Of a stretch of 64,000 nucleotides of DNA, positions 30,585 through 40,462 are shown one piece after another (position 1 is the first letter of the stretch; the number at the start of each line of letters is the position of its first letter). Below the pieces are notes generated by a model. That model ran no database searches. It worked only from the letters and a program-made list of their open reading frames with translations, and was not told the origin of the DNA. The DNA comes from an uncultured Colwellia sp. Lineage in GTDB: Bacteria > Pseudomonadota > Gammaproteobacteria > Enterobacterales > Alteromonadaceae. A program made the translations under genes and the position numbers. The stretch lies in the NCBI GenBank assembly GCA_913062815.1, contig CAJXWZ010000008.1, forward strand, positions 1 through 64,000. Reading direction: 5' to 3'.

Positions 30585-32597
30585 ATGCTTGAGAACTTAT
30601 TCAATAGTCCATTTTTGACCAGCTTAGCAATCACCTTATTGCACTTTTTGTGGCAAGGTGTGTTAGTGGCTATGGTATTGAAGTCTGCATTATTTATTTT
30701 TAACAATAATAAGCCACAACTTCGCTATGTTTTATCAGCAATAGCGATGTTGGCTAACTTTTTATTACCCATCATTACCTTCATTATTGTCTATCGCGGT
30801 GAAGTTTCTTCCGTTCATGCAATTACACACTCTTTAGCACTTACTGAGTTTATACAAGAACTAAAGCAACCAGATGCACTGTTTAGTTATAAAGAGTTAA
30901 GCGAATTATTACTGCCTCTTTTGCCCTATGTTTCACTTGCATGGTTAACTACTATTACCTTGTTGGCTGGAAAATTATTGCTTGAAATATCAACAGTAAA
31001 TAAACTCCCGCAACAAGGTGCCCTTGCTCCGAGTGATAAATTACAATCACGTTTTGAACAACTCGCTAAGCAGATTCAATTAAAAATAACACCGAGATTA
31101 TTAATCTCTTTGAAAGTTGAAGTACCCATGGCTATCGGCTGGCTTAAACCCGTGGTTTTATTGCCAGCAAGTATGGTTACAGGTTTAAATAACGCCCAAT
31201 TAGAAATGCTTATTTTGCACGAACTTGCGCATATTCGCCGCCATGATTACTTGGTTAACTTTTTACAAACCCTCGTTGAAATTTTATTGTTCTTCCACCC
31301 AGCCGTATTATGGGTTTCAAGACAAATGCGTAATGAGCGGGAGTATTGTAGTGATGACATCGCCGTTCAACATTGTGGCGATGCTGTGGCGTATGCTCAC
31401 ACGTTGGCAGATACCGCTTCTTTATGTAGAAAAAATCATACTCACACCATACCAGATATGGCAATGGCTGCATCAGGCGGAGATTTAAAACAAAGAGTGA
31501 TACGTTTAGTTGATCATCACTGCGCACCTAAAAATAATATTAGTAAATGGTTTGCTAGCGCTACCATTATCTTCTCTGTATTGCTACTTTCGAGTAAACA
31601 ATTACTGACTATGCCACTATTGGACATTTGGTATAATGATAATCCATGGAAGCAGCAAAGCTTTACTGCACAGAATAGTGAAAAATCCCAGGTAATGGGA
31701 ATAAATGCTAGCCTTAACTTCCCTAATAGCTCTATAGCACAACAATTATTAACACCTGAATCAGTAGTCCTGCAACAGCAAGAGCGACAATCAGTTCAAC
31801 AAACGCAAAACTTATACTCAACCAAAAGCCAAGCAGTTGAGGTGAAGAGTCTCGTTCGAAAAACAGCCGAGCCGACACATATTGAAGTAACTCGCAGTGC
31901 TCAATCTACAGGGCAACAACTGGTTACCAATAGTGAAGCCAATTTAATCAATGAAAAGTTAGACCAATTATCAGCTAAAGTATCACCTCTACCTAGAGAA
32001 ATTAGCACAACTATTGATAGTAACTCATTGATGGTAAAAGCAGCGTTTGCACGTACTAATTCAAGTAATCCTTATCAAAAGGAGCTTAGTCAATTAGCAA
32101 TAGAGCAAAACACCGCAAGTACAACAAAACAATCATTGGGAAATGAAACTTTATTGACAACAGTCAATTCTCAACAAAATAACCGTCTCAGTAATGACAA
32201 CACCCGTAAGGTTATTTTAGATGGCGCAAACATAAATAAAACAATCGCTGTTACAACAGTTCAAAATAAAGTCGCTAATAATATAAATACTCGCTTTGCT
32301 ACAGAAAAGGCTACTTCGCCTACTACACATATTGCAGAGCAGTTAAAATCAGTAGATCCTGTTTACCCAAGTGTGGCTAAACGTAAAGGCATTGAGTTAG
32401 AAGTGAAAGTGAACTTTACTATAGGTGTTGATGGTCAAATTAAAGATCTTAAGTTTGCCCGCCAAAATAAAATTAACTATTTTAAAAGCTCTATTCGCTC
32501 AGCAATTAAAAAATGGCGCTTCCTACCAGCTAAAGTTGATGGTCAACCGGTAGAAAGCCAAATGGCGAAAGTGTTTGCCTTTAGCCTTAAAAGCTAA
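30585..32597 (+). CDS. M56 family (BlaR1-like) membrane metalloprotease with C-terminal TonB domain
   Basis: The 670-residue protein has an N-terminal polytopic half (membrane segments near 10-30, 35-55, 100-125 and about 310-330). Inside it is the zinc site HELAHIRRHD (about 211) with the downstream Glu region NEREYCSDDIAV, as in BlaR1/MecR1 peptidases. A Gln/Ser/Thr-rich linker of about 240 residues leads to a C-terminal TonB domain (from VDPVYPSVAKRKG, about 585). The partner BlaI-like repressor lies 56 bases upstream. BlaR1 normally ends in a penicillin-binding sensor; here TonB replaces it, so the signal is unlikely to be a beta-lactam. The stop overlaps that of cpxP by three bases. Confidence 0.88.
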   Translation: MLENLFNSPFLTSLAITLLHFLWQGVLVAMVLKSALFIFNNNKPQLRYVLSAIAMLANFLLPIITFIIVYRGEVSSVHAITHSLALTEFIQELKQPDALFSYKELSELLLPLLPYVSLAWLTTITLLAGKLLLEISTVNKLPQQGALAPSDKLQSRFEQLAKQIQLKITPRLLISLKVEVPMAIGWLKPVVLLPASMVTGLNNAQLEMLILHELAHIRRHDYLVNFLQTLVEILLFFHPAVLWVSRQMRNEREYCSDDIAVQHCGDAVAYAHTLADTASLCRKNHTHTIPDMAMAASGGDLKQRVIRLVDHHCAPKNNISKWFASATIIFSVLLLSSKQLLTMPLLDIWYNDNPWKQQSFTAQNSEKSQVMGINASLNFPNSSIAQQLLTPESVVLQQQERQSVQQTQNLYSTKSQAVEVKSLVRKTAEPTHIEVTRSAQSTGQQLVTNSEANLINEKLDQLSAKVSPLPREISTTIDSNSLMVKAAFARTNSSNPYQKELSQLAIEQNTASTTKQSLGNETLLTTVNSQQNNRLSNDNTRKVILDGANINKTIAVTTVQNKVANNINTRFATEKATSPTTHIAEQLKSVDPVYPSVAKRKGIELEVKVNFTIGVDGQIKDLKFARQNKINYFKSSIRSAIKKWRFLPAKVDGQPVESQMAKVFAFSLKS

Positions 32598-33085
32598 CTG
32601 CGATTTTTTCTAGCCTTCTCCTTACGTTTTTTCATTATTTTCAACCACTTTTCCTGTTGCTCTGTTGTGAGCACCTTGAACATAGCGTGCTTAGTTTTTG
32701 CACGAGCTATTGCCATTTGTTCAAACGTTGGTTGATATGAGGCATGTAAAGCACTATAAGCTTGTTCATCAAATGACTCCGCTTGCAATAGCAGCTTTTC
32801 TTGTGTTTTGAATTCTTTCATTGCTGTACGTAATGTTTCATGCTGTGCTTTAGCTTGCGCTTTAACAGCCTTAATTTGCTCTTGTTGCGGTTCTGACAAA
32901 GAAAGCGCTTTGACCATTTTTTTCATCATCTTACCACGGTGTCCCTCAGCCCCTTGATGATGTCGAGATTCAGCTTTGTCTCCATAAAACCCCGATGCTG
33001 AAACAGGTGATACTGCAGCAATAGCTAGCACAGCACATAAGGTAGAAATTGATGCCATGGTTTTCATGGGTCTAAATATATTCAT
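32594..33085 (-). CDS. cpxP: Spy/CpxP-family periplasmic protein
   Basis: Periplasmic helical-hairpin protein related to CpxP, the feedback inhibitor of CpxA. Its 163 residues include a signal peptide (cleavage near VSASG) and two LTxxQ-type motifs (LSLSEPQQEQIK and LTTEQQEKWLK), and the charged C-terminus KKRKEKARKNRS. It diverges from cpxR and its promoter region has CpxR-box-like repeats, supporting the CpxP rather than Spy assignment. Confidence 0.85.
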   Translation of the reverse strand: MNIFRPMKTMASISTLCAVLAIAAVSPVSASGFYGDKAESRHHQGAEGHRGKMMKKMVKALSLSEPQQEQIKAVKAQAKAQHETLRTAMKEFKTQEKLLLQAESFDEQAYSALHASYQPTFEQMAIARAKTKHAMFKVLTTEQQEKWLKIMKKRKEKARKNRS

Positions 33086-33150
33086 AATTAACTCCGTCTA
33101 TGGTTACTTAATAACATTGCTTACCTGTTAATCAGTATAAGTAATTCAAT

Positions 33151-33187
33151 GCAAAGAAACGCAAAGCCAATGTAAAGATTGGGTAAA
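33151..33187. promoter_or_regulatory. Two tandem CpxR-box-like sites between cpxP and cpxR
   Basis: GTAAA at 33172-33176 and 33183-33187 are spaced by six bases, fitting the CpxR consensus GTAAA-N(5-8)-GTAAA. A related pair GCAAA/GCAAA (33151-33155 and 33161-33165) lies immediately upstream. The position in the divergent gap suggests autoregulation of cpxRA and control of cpxP. Confidence 0.7.
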
Positions 33188-33263
33188 GCTGATAACAAGT
33201 TTCTATAAAAAAATAACAGATAGGATAATATAGAGATTATTAGTAACTTCCAGTGGCATACCG

Positions 33264-33980
33264 TTGAACAAAAAACAGATATTACTTATAGATGATGATC
33301 ATGAATTGGCTGAATTACTGGTTGATTATTTAGCTCAACAAAACTTTATCGTACATTGCTGCTTTGACGGTCAATCAGGGCTAGAGCAAGCATACAGTAA
33401 TAAATTCGATCTAATTTTACTTGATGTTATGATGCCAAAGCTAAACGGTTTTGAAGTACTTAAGGCTTTAGGTAAAGAACATAATACTCCTGTCTTAATG
33501 CTAACAGCGAAAGGGGATAACAATGATAAAGTGCGCGGACTGGAATTAGGTGCAGATGATTACCTGTCAAAACCATTTCACCATCAAGAATTGCTAGCGC
33601 GTATCAATGCCATTTTGAGACGTATTCAATTAGTAAATCAACAAAACCAACAAGCATTCCTGCAAGAAAACTCAAGTTTGTCTGTGAATAATATCGAATT
33701 GCATCATGGTACCAGAGCAGTCTTATGCCATAAAAATGCGATTGATTTAACAGGAACCGAGTATCAAATACTAACCTTGTTATTGGAGCATCACGGACAG
33801 ATTATTGCCAAAGACACACTTTCAGAACAAATTCTTGGACGTAAACTGAGCCCCTTTGATCGTAGTATCGATGTACATATTGGTAATATTCGTAGAAAGT
33901 TTTTACCGCATAGTTCTGTTGAGAAAATTAAAACAGTGCGAGGTGCTGGTTATCTATTTTTAACAGGTGACAATAGCTAA
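33264..33980 (+). CDS. cpxR: Envelope-stress response regulator CpxR
   Basis: OmpR-family DNA-binding response regulator. The 238 residues show the receiver acidic pocket (DDDHE), phospho-acceptor Asp in LLDVMMPKLNG (about 51), Lys in DDYLSKPF, and a winged-helix output domain with ELTGTEYQILTLL-like and RSIDVHIGNIRRK segments. It aligns closely with E. coli CpxR, including the LGRKLSPFDRSIDVHI stretch. The start is a TTG at 33264. cpxA begins 9 bases after its stop. Confidence 0.93.
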   Translation: MNKKQILLIDDDHELAELLVDYLAQQNFIVHCCFDGQSGLEQAYSNKFDLILLDVMMPKLNGFEVLKALGKEHNTPVLMLTAKGDNNDKVRGLELGADDYLSKPFHHQELLARINAILRRIQLVNQQNQQAFLQENSSLSVNNIELHHGTRAVLCHKNAIDLTGTEYQILTLLLEHHGQIIAKDTLSEQILGRKLSPFDRSIDVHIGNIRRKFLPHSSVEKIKTVRGAGYLFLTGDNS

Positions 33981-33989
33981 GCGAACATT

Positions 33990-35411
33990 ATGAAAATGCC
34001 TATAGAAATAAAAACATTATTGTCATCCTTTACCATTAGGCTTTTCGTCTGCTTCTGGTTAATAACAATTATTTCTATTGTTTGTACCCGATTTATTTCA
34101 CAACAACTTTCCAATGAAGTGTTTAATGAGGTTATAAATCAAGAATCTAAACCTGAAGAATTACATCAACTACACAACACTGCCAGACGAATAAAACGCA
34201 GTAAAATTACTAATATTAGTGAGTTAAACAATATTGGCCATAAACGATTTGACAAATTTTCTTTTAATATTTGGCTCAAAGCGAGCAAGGGTAACCAAAA
34301 GATTACAAATCTATTTCCTTTGCCTAACAAACATAAGCGAGTCATTACTAATTTCATTGCGGAACAAAAAATGTCTATACCGCAAACAAGTATTTTTGCC
34401 CATAATCGATTAGTAGGCCCACTTAACATAGAAATTGGTCAACAAAGTTATCAGCTATTTATTTCTAAAAAGCAACACAGGCGTAACCTTGGGCATTTTG
34501 TACAAGCGATACCTTATTGGGCTCGCATTGCCATACCCGCCCTTATTAGTTTTATGCTTTGCTTATTGTTAGCGCATACTTTTAGTAAGCCCGTTAGGAT
34601 AATTAAAAAGGCGACCTCCAAAATAGGTCAAGGCGATTTTTCTACACGTGTTGAAGGTGTTAGCCAACGACGTGATGAGCTTGGGCAACTGGCTAATAGT
34701 TTTAATGAAATGGCGACACAATTGCAACAGCATCAAAGCGCACAGCAGCGATTAATGGGTGATGTTTCGCATGAGTTACGTTCACCATTGACAAGATTAC
34801 AAATGGCCATTGGCTTATTACAACAAGACACAACAACCGAACATGCCCGTCAACAATATTTACAACGGTGCCAGCGTGAGATTGAACGCTTAGACCAAAT
34901 GATTGAAAATGTATTAGCGCTGTCTCGTTTAGAGAACACATTACAATCAATGGAGCCTCAACAAGTCAACTTAACTACATTAGTACAAGCGATTATCAAT
35001 GATGAGCAGTTTGTTGCCAACGAGAAAACGATTGCAATCAATATGCACACCACAGGCAACATTAGCCTGTTAGCAGATCAAACTTTATTAATCAGTGCAA
35101 TTTCCAATGTATTGAATAATGCCGTTAAATACAGTCCATTAGAAAGCGTTATTGAAGTAAGCTTAACCAAAAATGCACATGGTATTGAGCTAATAATCAG
35201 TGACAATGGTGAAGGTGTACCAGAACAAGCACTAATACAACTATTTAGCCCTTTTTATCGCGTTAATCTCGCCAGAGATAGAAATACTGGCGGCACAGGC
35301 TTAGGGCTCGCCATTGCTAAGCAAGCGGTAATAGCACATCAAGGTAAAATTTTTGCCACAAACAAGGCAACGACCGGATTATCTGTTACCATTCAGCTCC
35401 CATTTTTGTAA
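33990..35411 (+). CDS. cpxA: Envelope-stress sensor histidine kinase CpxA
   Basis: Inner-membrane sensor kinase for CpxR. The 473-residue protein has membrane segments at about 14-34 and 175-195, a periplasmic domain between them, a HAMP domain, the phospho-acceptor GDVSHELRSPLTRLQ (about 253), N-box NVLNNAVKYSP, G1 DNGEGVP and G2 TGGTGLGLAI. It forms an operon with cpxR. Confidence 0.93.
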   Translation: MKMPIEIKTLLSSFTIRLFVCFWLITIISIVCTRFISQQLSNEVFNEVINQESKPEELHQLHNTARRIKRSKITNISELNNIGHKRFDKFSFNIWLKASKGNQKITNLFPLPNKHKRVITNFIAEQKMSIPQTSIFAHNRLVGPLNIEIGQQSYQLFISKKQHRRNLGHFVQAIPYWARIAIPALISFMLCLLLAHTFSKPVRIIKKATSKIGQGDFSTRVEGVSQRRDELGQLANSFNEMATQLQQHQSAQQRLMGDVSHELRSPLTRLQMAIGLLQQDTTTEHARQQYLQRCQREIERLDQMIENVLALSRLENTLQSMEPQQVNLTTLVQAIINDEQFVANEKTIAINMHTTGNISLLADQTLLISAISNVLNNAVKYSPLESVIEVSLTKNAHGIELIISDNGEGVPEQALIQLFSPFYRVNLARDRNTGGTGLGLAIAKQAVIAHQGKIFATNKATTGLSVTIQLPFL

Positions 35412-35454
35412 AATTACTATTGAATAAATAGTTTACAGAGGCTATTTCACGGAT

Positions 35455-37842
35455 ATGAACACCGCTGCTTTTGATAAAAAAAAATCCCCTACTCTTGTTA
35501 AATGGTTAAAGCTATTAGCCGCTTGTATTGTTTGTTTATATTTGCTGGTTTGGGCCATATCTTCTCCGGTTATAAAGCACTTCATTAAACCCATACTGCA
35601 GCAACATCAACTAACACTTTCACAAAGTACTAGCATTAGCTACAACCCATTTTTAAGCCAAGTGAACATTACCGATTTAGCCTTGTTTCGAAACCAAAAA
35701 AACACGGTATTATCTATTGATGAACTCACTATTCGCTTGACATTATTTCGATTATTGTTTGATGAAATAGTTATCAGTAAGTTCGAGCTAAACAGCGCAC
35801 AACTCATAATTACAAAAAATGAAAAGCAGTTATTAATTGCCGGTATAGATGTAAACAAGAACAATCGAGCAGAAAAAACAACGCAACCAAGTGCCGTTGT
35901 CTACCAAGTGATATTACCTGAGTTGATACTACAACAGGTGAATATTGATATTGATAATGACGCCAAGCTGCACAACATAAATATTAACAAATTGCTGGTT
36001 AACCAAGTTAAAGCTAGCCAAATTGCACAACAAGCTATGCTTAGCTTGGATAGCACCATTGATAGTGCTGCTGTCGTGTTAACTGCTGATGTCGCTTTAA
36101 AGCAAGGACACGGAGAAATTAATAGCCAGATATCCATTAACAACTATCCGCTTAATAAATTTAAAGATTATGTAAATGCGTTATCTGAGCTTAGTGGCGC
36201 ATTTTCTTTGACAAGCCAACAGCAACTAATGATTGAGCCTAATCAGCTAAATTTTCATATCAACAATGTTCAAGTAAACAATGAAAGCTTGATTGTAGCT
36301 AAGCAACAACAGTTTTTTGCATTAGATAAATTCGAGAGTAACTTTAACAATGTGTCGCTGGTGTTGGCTCAAGGGTTACTTACTGATTTAGCTGGTACGG
36401 GGCAAATAACCTTAAACAATGCCAATGTTTATAATGGGAAAGTAGCACAAAAACTGGCTTTTTTGGAACAACTCGCGCTTAAAGATATTAGCTTTGATTT
36501 CGATGAAGTTGCCCAAGTAACAATACCTAGTTTAGTGATTGATAATATCTACGGTTCGAAAAATGAATCATTATCATTGCCAGCACTCGCCACGTTAAAA
36601 CAATTGAGTATCAGTGATTTGATGATTAGCGAACTAGAATTAGCCATAAATGAAATCACCTTAGATAGCTTAACAAGCAATCTCATCATAAATAAAGATA
36701 AGGCTATCGCCAACCTAGTAACTTTATCCGCTCCTCAACATGAACAAAATGAATTGACCCGGAGCGCAAAAGAAACTGAAAATGAAAACAGTACTCCAAA
36801 AGCAGAATATCTGATTTCATTAAACAAGTTTTCGTTAATTAATGAGAATCATATATCATTCCAAGACCACAGTGTTGAGCCTGTTTACACACGACAGTTA
36901 TATATTGATACTCTACAGCTAGGGGCATTAAGTAATAGCAAAGATAAACAAGAGCAACAAACGCCCTTTACCTTAACTGGTCGAAGTAACAAGTATGCGC
37001 ACTTCAACTTTAACGGTTACGCGGCTCCCTTCGCTAAACTACCAAAACACCATTTAAAAGGTTTTTTAAAAGAGCTTTCTTTACCTGCTGTGTCTACTTA
37101 TATGAAACAAGCCATGCAAATGGAGCTCAAAAGCGGGCAGCTGAATACAGCGCTTGATGTTACCCTTACAGGCGAGCAGCTTGACGGAAACTTACAAATA
37201 TTACTACAAGGGCTAGAGACCACAATAGCCGATAGTAACGAAGCAGGCGCCTTAATTGACCAAGGTGCGCTGCCTTTTAATATCGCTTTAGGCATGCTCA
37301 AGGATAGCAATGGCGATGTCGAGCTAGATGTGCCTTTATCTGGCTCCACTTCAGATCCACAGTTCGGACTCAGCAGTATCGTGACCTTAATTACCCAAAA
37401 AGCAATATGGATGGCGACCCAAGACTATTTAATGACAACTTTTGTACCTTATGCCAATATCGTTTCAGCAGCAATGACTGTCGGTGAGTTTGCTTTAAAG
37501 CTGCGTTTTGACGATTTAATTTATCAAGACAAACAAATAGAGCCAAACGTACAACAAAAAGCTTATTTGGACTCTTTTATCGCTTTAATGCGAGAAAAAG
37601 AAGATACTCGCGTTAATATTTGCGCGATTAGTACACCAAGGGATATCAATTTGCCATTGGGCACTCAAATATCCAATAAACTACAAATACAAGAACTAAA
37701 ACAAATAGCACAGCAGCGTGAAGTTGCTTTTAAAGATTACATTATTGAACATGGCAATATTGCGTCTGCACGATTATTGTTATGCGCAGCCAAAATAGAC
37801 AGTAGCGCAACAGCAAAACCAAGAATAGAATTGTCAGTTTAA
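35455..37842 (+). CDS. DUF748 (AsmA-like) envelope protein
   Basis: The 795-residue protein has one N-terminal membrane anchor (about 20-42) and a very long beta-rich periplasmic part typical of DUF748 proteins, which belong to the AsmA-like superfamily of proposed lipid-transport or membrane-homeostasis factors. The start YNPFLSQVNITDLALF and the later SGSTSDPQFGLSSIVTLITQKA are characteristic. It lies 43 bases after cpxA, so it may belong to the Cpx operon. Confidence 0.82.
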   Translation: MNTAAFDKKKSPTLVKWLKLLAACIVCLYLLVWAISSPVIKHFIKPILQQHQLTLSQSTSISYNPFLSQVNITDLALFRNQKNTVLSIDELTIRLTLFRLLFDEIVISKFELNSAQLIITKNEKQLLIAGIDVNKNNRAEKTTQPSAVVYQVILPELILQQVNIDIDNDAKLHNININKLLVNQVKASQIAQQAMLSLDSTIDSAAVVLTADVALKQGHGEINSQISINNYPLNKFKDYVNALSELSGAFSLTSQQQLMIEPNQLNFHINNVQVNNESLIVAKQQQFFALDKFESNFNNVSLVLAQGLLTDLAGTGQITLNNANVYNGKVAQKLAFLEQLALKDISFDFDEVAQVTIPSLVIDNIYGSKNESLSLPALATLKQLSISDLMISELELAINEITLDSLTSNLIINKDKAIANLVTLSAPQHEQNELTRSAKETENENSTPKAEYLISLNKFSLINENHISFQDHSVEPVYTRQLYIDTLQLGALSNSKDKQEQQTPFTLTGRSNKYAHFNFNGYAAPFAKLPKHHLKGFLKELSLPAVSTYMKQAMQMELKSGQLNTALDVTLTGEQLDGNLQILLQGLETTIADSNEAGALIDQGALPFNIALGMLKDSNGDVELDVPLSGSTSDPQFGLSSIVTLITQKAIWMATQDYLMTTFVPYANIVSAAMTVGEFALKLRFDDLIYQDKQIEPNVQQKAYLDSFIALMREKEDTRVNICAISTPRDINLPLGTQISNKLQIQELKQIAQQREVAFKDYIIEHGNIASARLLLCAAKIDSSATAKPRIELSV

Positions 37843-37890
37843 GCTCTTATGCAGCCCCATTAATACAATTTTAAGCACTGAGGTAGTACT

Positions 37891-38559
37891 GTGAAACCAA
37901 TGGATCAACAAGATAATTTTGTTTACCTTACCTTTGCATTGATCTTATTACTATTAGGTACTGCATTAGCACAACAGTTCTTCGATGATTCTGCTCAACG
38001 CTTGATGCAATCAACCACAGTTATTACCTTAATTGTTGCAGTATGGGGAGTAGAGTCTAAAAACTTTATCTTACGTAAAACCTTTATATTTCCATTAGCA
38101 ATATTATTAGTGTCGATGACGTCAAATTGGCTAGGAAATGCTGGCTTTGATCAATTCTATTTACTTCTACTACTTAGCTTTTTTATATCTACCGCTTATA
38201 AAACGGCAAAACAAGTGCTGTTTACCGGTAAAATTGATGGCAATAAAATACTTGGCGCTATTTGCCTCTACCTTCTATTGGGACTGATTTGGGCAATATT
38301 ATTTACGTTGTTGCAATTAGAGTTTTCTGATTCATTTCACATACCTCACTCTGAAAATCAATGGTTTATGTTGTTTCCTGATTTTGTTTATTTCTCTTTT
38401 GTTTGTATGACTACATTAGGCTTAGGTGATATAACGCCTAACTTACCAGTGGCTCGATTTTTAGTTTACTTAGAAGCCATTGTTGGTCAGTTTTACCTTG
38501 CTATTTTAGTTGCCAGTCTAATTGGCTCTAGAATGTCGGCATTAACAGAACAAAAGTAA
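37891..38559 (+). CDS. Two-pore-helix ion channel family protein (potassium-channel-like)
   Basis: About 222 residues from a GTG at 37891 behind GAGG. Six hydrophobic segments precede or form a pore domain near the end: FSFVCMTTLGLGDITP is the pore helix and selectivity filter, followed by the inner helix FLVYLEAIVGQFYLAILVASLIG. The filter reads TLGLGD in place of the usual TxGYGD, so K+ selectivity should not be assumed. It lies 48 bases after the DUF748 gene. Confidence 0.82.
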   Translation: MKPMDQQDNFVYLTFALILLLLGTALAQQFFDDSAQRLMQSTTVITLIVAVWGVESKNFILRKTFIFPLAILLVSMTSNWLGNAGFDQFYLLLLLSFFISTAYKTAKQVLFTGKIDGNKILGAICLYLLLGLIWAILFTLLQLEFSDSFHIPHSENQWFMLFPDFVYFSFVCMTTLGLGDITPNLPVARFLVYLEAIVGQFYLAILVASLIGSRMSALTEQK

Positions 38560-38660
38560 CGCTATTATCAACCTCGCTAGTTGATGATTTTTCTATACTT
38601 AATACTATAGATTCTCTAAAATCCCTTTTTTATGCAAACTTTTCAAATGGTTTTGGCTAT

Positions 38661-38682
38661 GGAGCCCCTTTCAATAAAGGGG
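38661..38682. repeat. Isolated inverted repeat
   Basis: CCCCTTT (38665-38671) and AAAGGGG (38676-38682) form a perfect 7-bp hairpin with a CAAT loop, about 100 bases after the channel gene. There is no T-run, so it is a weak terminator candidate or a regulatory structure before the XRE gene. Confidence 0.45.
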
Positions 38683-38778
38683 TGGCACATTACTGTCATA
38701 TCAATGACACCGTTTCGACGTATACAAGCAGGCAATTTTCTCTCATATTGTTTAGGTTCAAAGTGAGGAAGATTGAAA

Positions 38779-39516
38779 ATGAAAATGCGATTAAATAATT
38801 CAAAACTAATAACAGAGCGCCAAGTGCGAGCTTGGAGTCAAACGCAATTATCTGTAGTTTCAGGGCTCAGTTTACGAACAGTTCAGCGTATTGAAAAAAG
38901 TGGTCAAGCGTCTTTAGAATCAGCCAAAGCACTCGCTTCGGTTTATGATTTGAAAATATCTGATCTGCACACCTTAAGTGATGATAAATCAAATGCGTCA
39001 GAAAACTTACTAGCCACCCTAGAGGAATTCTGCTTTCTCAGCTCTGTTGCCAAAACCATAGCAATAACCGTGTTTATATTAAGTACTTTGGTGCTTTTAT
39101 TTCTGCTATGGACTAATATTCCACCAAAGTGGATAAACGAATTAAGAAACGCAGTATTTAGTGCACAATTGTCAAACGCCACATTGAATGCCATTAGCAC
39201 TAGTTTCGTAATAGCAGCAACATCCATTGTAGCAATATTGGTAGGTTTGCTATTTGATGCCATTCGAAATCAAGGCTTTTATCATTTTTTAAAACGCTAT
39301 ATAAAGTCAGATAAACTATCAATACACCAGAGCATCACCAGAATACAACAAGTACTCATTAACTTTGGCAGGCTATTATTTAAACCACTGCTAGCCTCAG
39401 CAACAGTAATAATTTTTTCAGGGGTACTTTTATACCTAACGATGGAAGATTATCAAAAAAATAACATGAGCAGATTTTTACAAAATAGAGTTTCCAACTC
39501 GTCAAGCTCAGAATAG
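38779..39516 (+). CDS. Membrane-anchored XRE-family regulator
   Basis: About 245 residues from the ATG at 38779, 7 bases after GAGGAAG; an in-frame TTG lies two codons upstream. Residues about 10-65 are a Cro/CI-type helix-turn-helix (WSQTQLSVVSGLSLRTVQRIEKSG). Three hydrophobic segments follow (about 95-120, 140-165 and 210-230), so the DNA-binding domain would be held at the membrane. The signal and targets are unknown; it sits between the channel gene and yceH. Confidence 0.8.
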   Translation: MKMRLNNSKLITERQVRAWSQTQLSVVSGLSLRTVQRIEKSGQASLESAKALASVYDLKISDLHTLSDDKSNASENLLATLEEFCFLSSVAKTIAITVFILSTLVLLFLLWTNIPPKWINELRNAVFSAQLSNATLNAISTSFVIAATSIVAILVGLLFDAIRNQGFYHFLKRYIKSDKLSIHQSITRIQQVLINFGRLLFKPLLASATVIIFSGVLLYLTMEDYQKNNMSRFLQNRVSNSSSSE

Positions 39517-39574
39517 CCTGAAAACAGAATACTCTACCAAAGTGATTATGAATAACTCAAATAAGCTGTTTTAG

Positions 39575-40240
39575 TTATTCGCCAGCTAACAACTTAGTTA
39601 AATTACTTACTTGTTCTGTCAAAGAAGCTACTTGTTGTTCTAACTCTGTTACTCGTAAAGCTATTTGCGTTTGGCCTTCATCTGGCTGAATATTTAGTTG
39701 AGTAGAGTGTTGTTCTGTCTCAAAATTTTCATCTTGTTCAACAAATAATTGAATATAACGTGATTCTCGTTTGCCTGGCTCGCGGGCTAACTTATTTACA
39801 AAGGTTTGACCATTCAAATCCTGTAGTTGAATTAACGCGATTTCAACTTCACTCACATCGTTAAAATCTGCTAAGCGAGTTGTGCGAGTACGTAACTCTC
39901 CAGGTGTTTGTGCCCCCCTTAGTAATAAGACACAAATTATTGCTCTTTGTTGAGCCGTAAACTGCAAACTGCCAAACTCAGTATTACAAAAACGATGGAA
40001 ATACTTGTTCACTCGACCTGAAGCTTTATGATCAACCATGAGTTGGTTCATTTGTACCAACTCATCGACCACATTCTGAATATAGGCTTCTGATAAAGAC
40101 AACACAGGCTCACGATTACTTTTTTGGTTGCAGCCATTGGTCAAACTATTAATTGAAAGTGGATACTGCTCTGGTGTAGTGCTTTCTTTTTCTAGCATGA
40201 CACCAATAACGCGACTTTGTTCTGGAGAGAGTGTGATCAT
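39575..40240 (-). CDS. YceH (DUF480) family protein
   Basis: About 221 residues from the ATG at 40240 (start TLSPEQSRVIGVMLEKE, conserved in the family); a longer reading adds 16 unlikely residues. DUF480 proteins have two winged-helix modules; the segments TPEQYPLSINSLTNGCNQKSNREPV and QRAIICVLLLRGAQTPGELRTRT are diagnostic. A C-terminal coiled coil (LEQQVASLTEQVSNLTKLL) is present. The molecular role is not established. Confidence 0.93.
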   Translation of the reverse strand: MITLSPEQSRVIGVMLEKESTTPEQYPLSINSLTNGCNQKSNREPVLSLSEAYIQNVVDELVQMNQLMVDHKASGRVNKYFHRFCNTEFGSLQFTAQQRAIICVLLLRGAQTPGELRTRTTRLADFNDVSEVEIALIQLQDLNGQTFVNKLAREPGKRESRYIQLFVEQDENFETEQHSTQLNIQPDEGQTQIALRVTELEQQVASLTEQVSNLTKLLAGE

Positions 40241-40462
40241 AGGAAGGCATCCTTGGGATAATAAAGTCTTGATGTTATACCAAGCCATGTTAAATCGCCA
40301 ATAGCGAATACCTAGTTAAGATGTTTTTCTTAAGCGCTAGCCTCTATTGACCCTTGAGCAACACTTGCAAAATACTGCTTCACCTAAGCAACACACAAAG
40401 CATGAAAAAACAGGAAAATTAAGGTCATTGAATGAAGCAGGGCTATTTTAGCGTTTCCTTTA

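Noticed and set aside
30148-32597. Beta-lactam resistance regulator pair
   Set aside because: The sensor lacks a penicillin-binding end and no beta-lactamase gene is adjacent.
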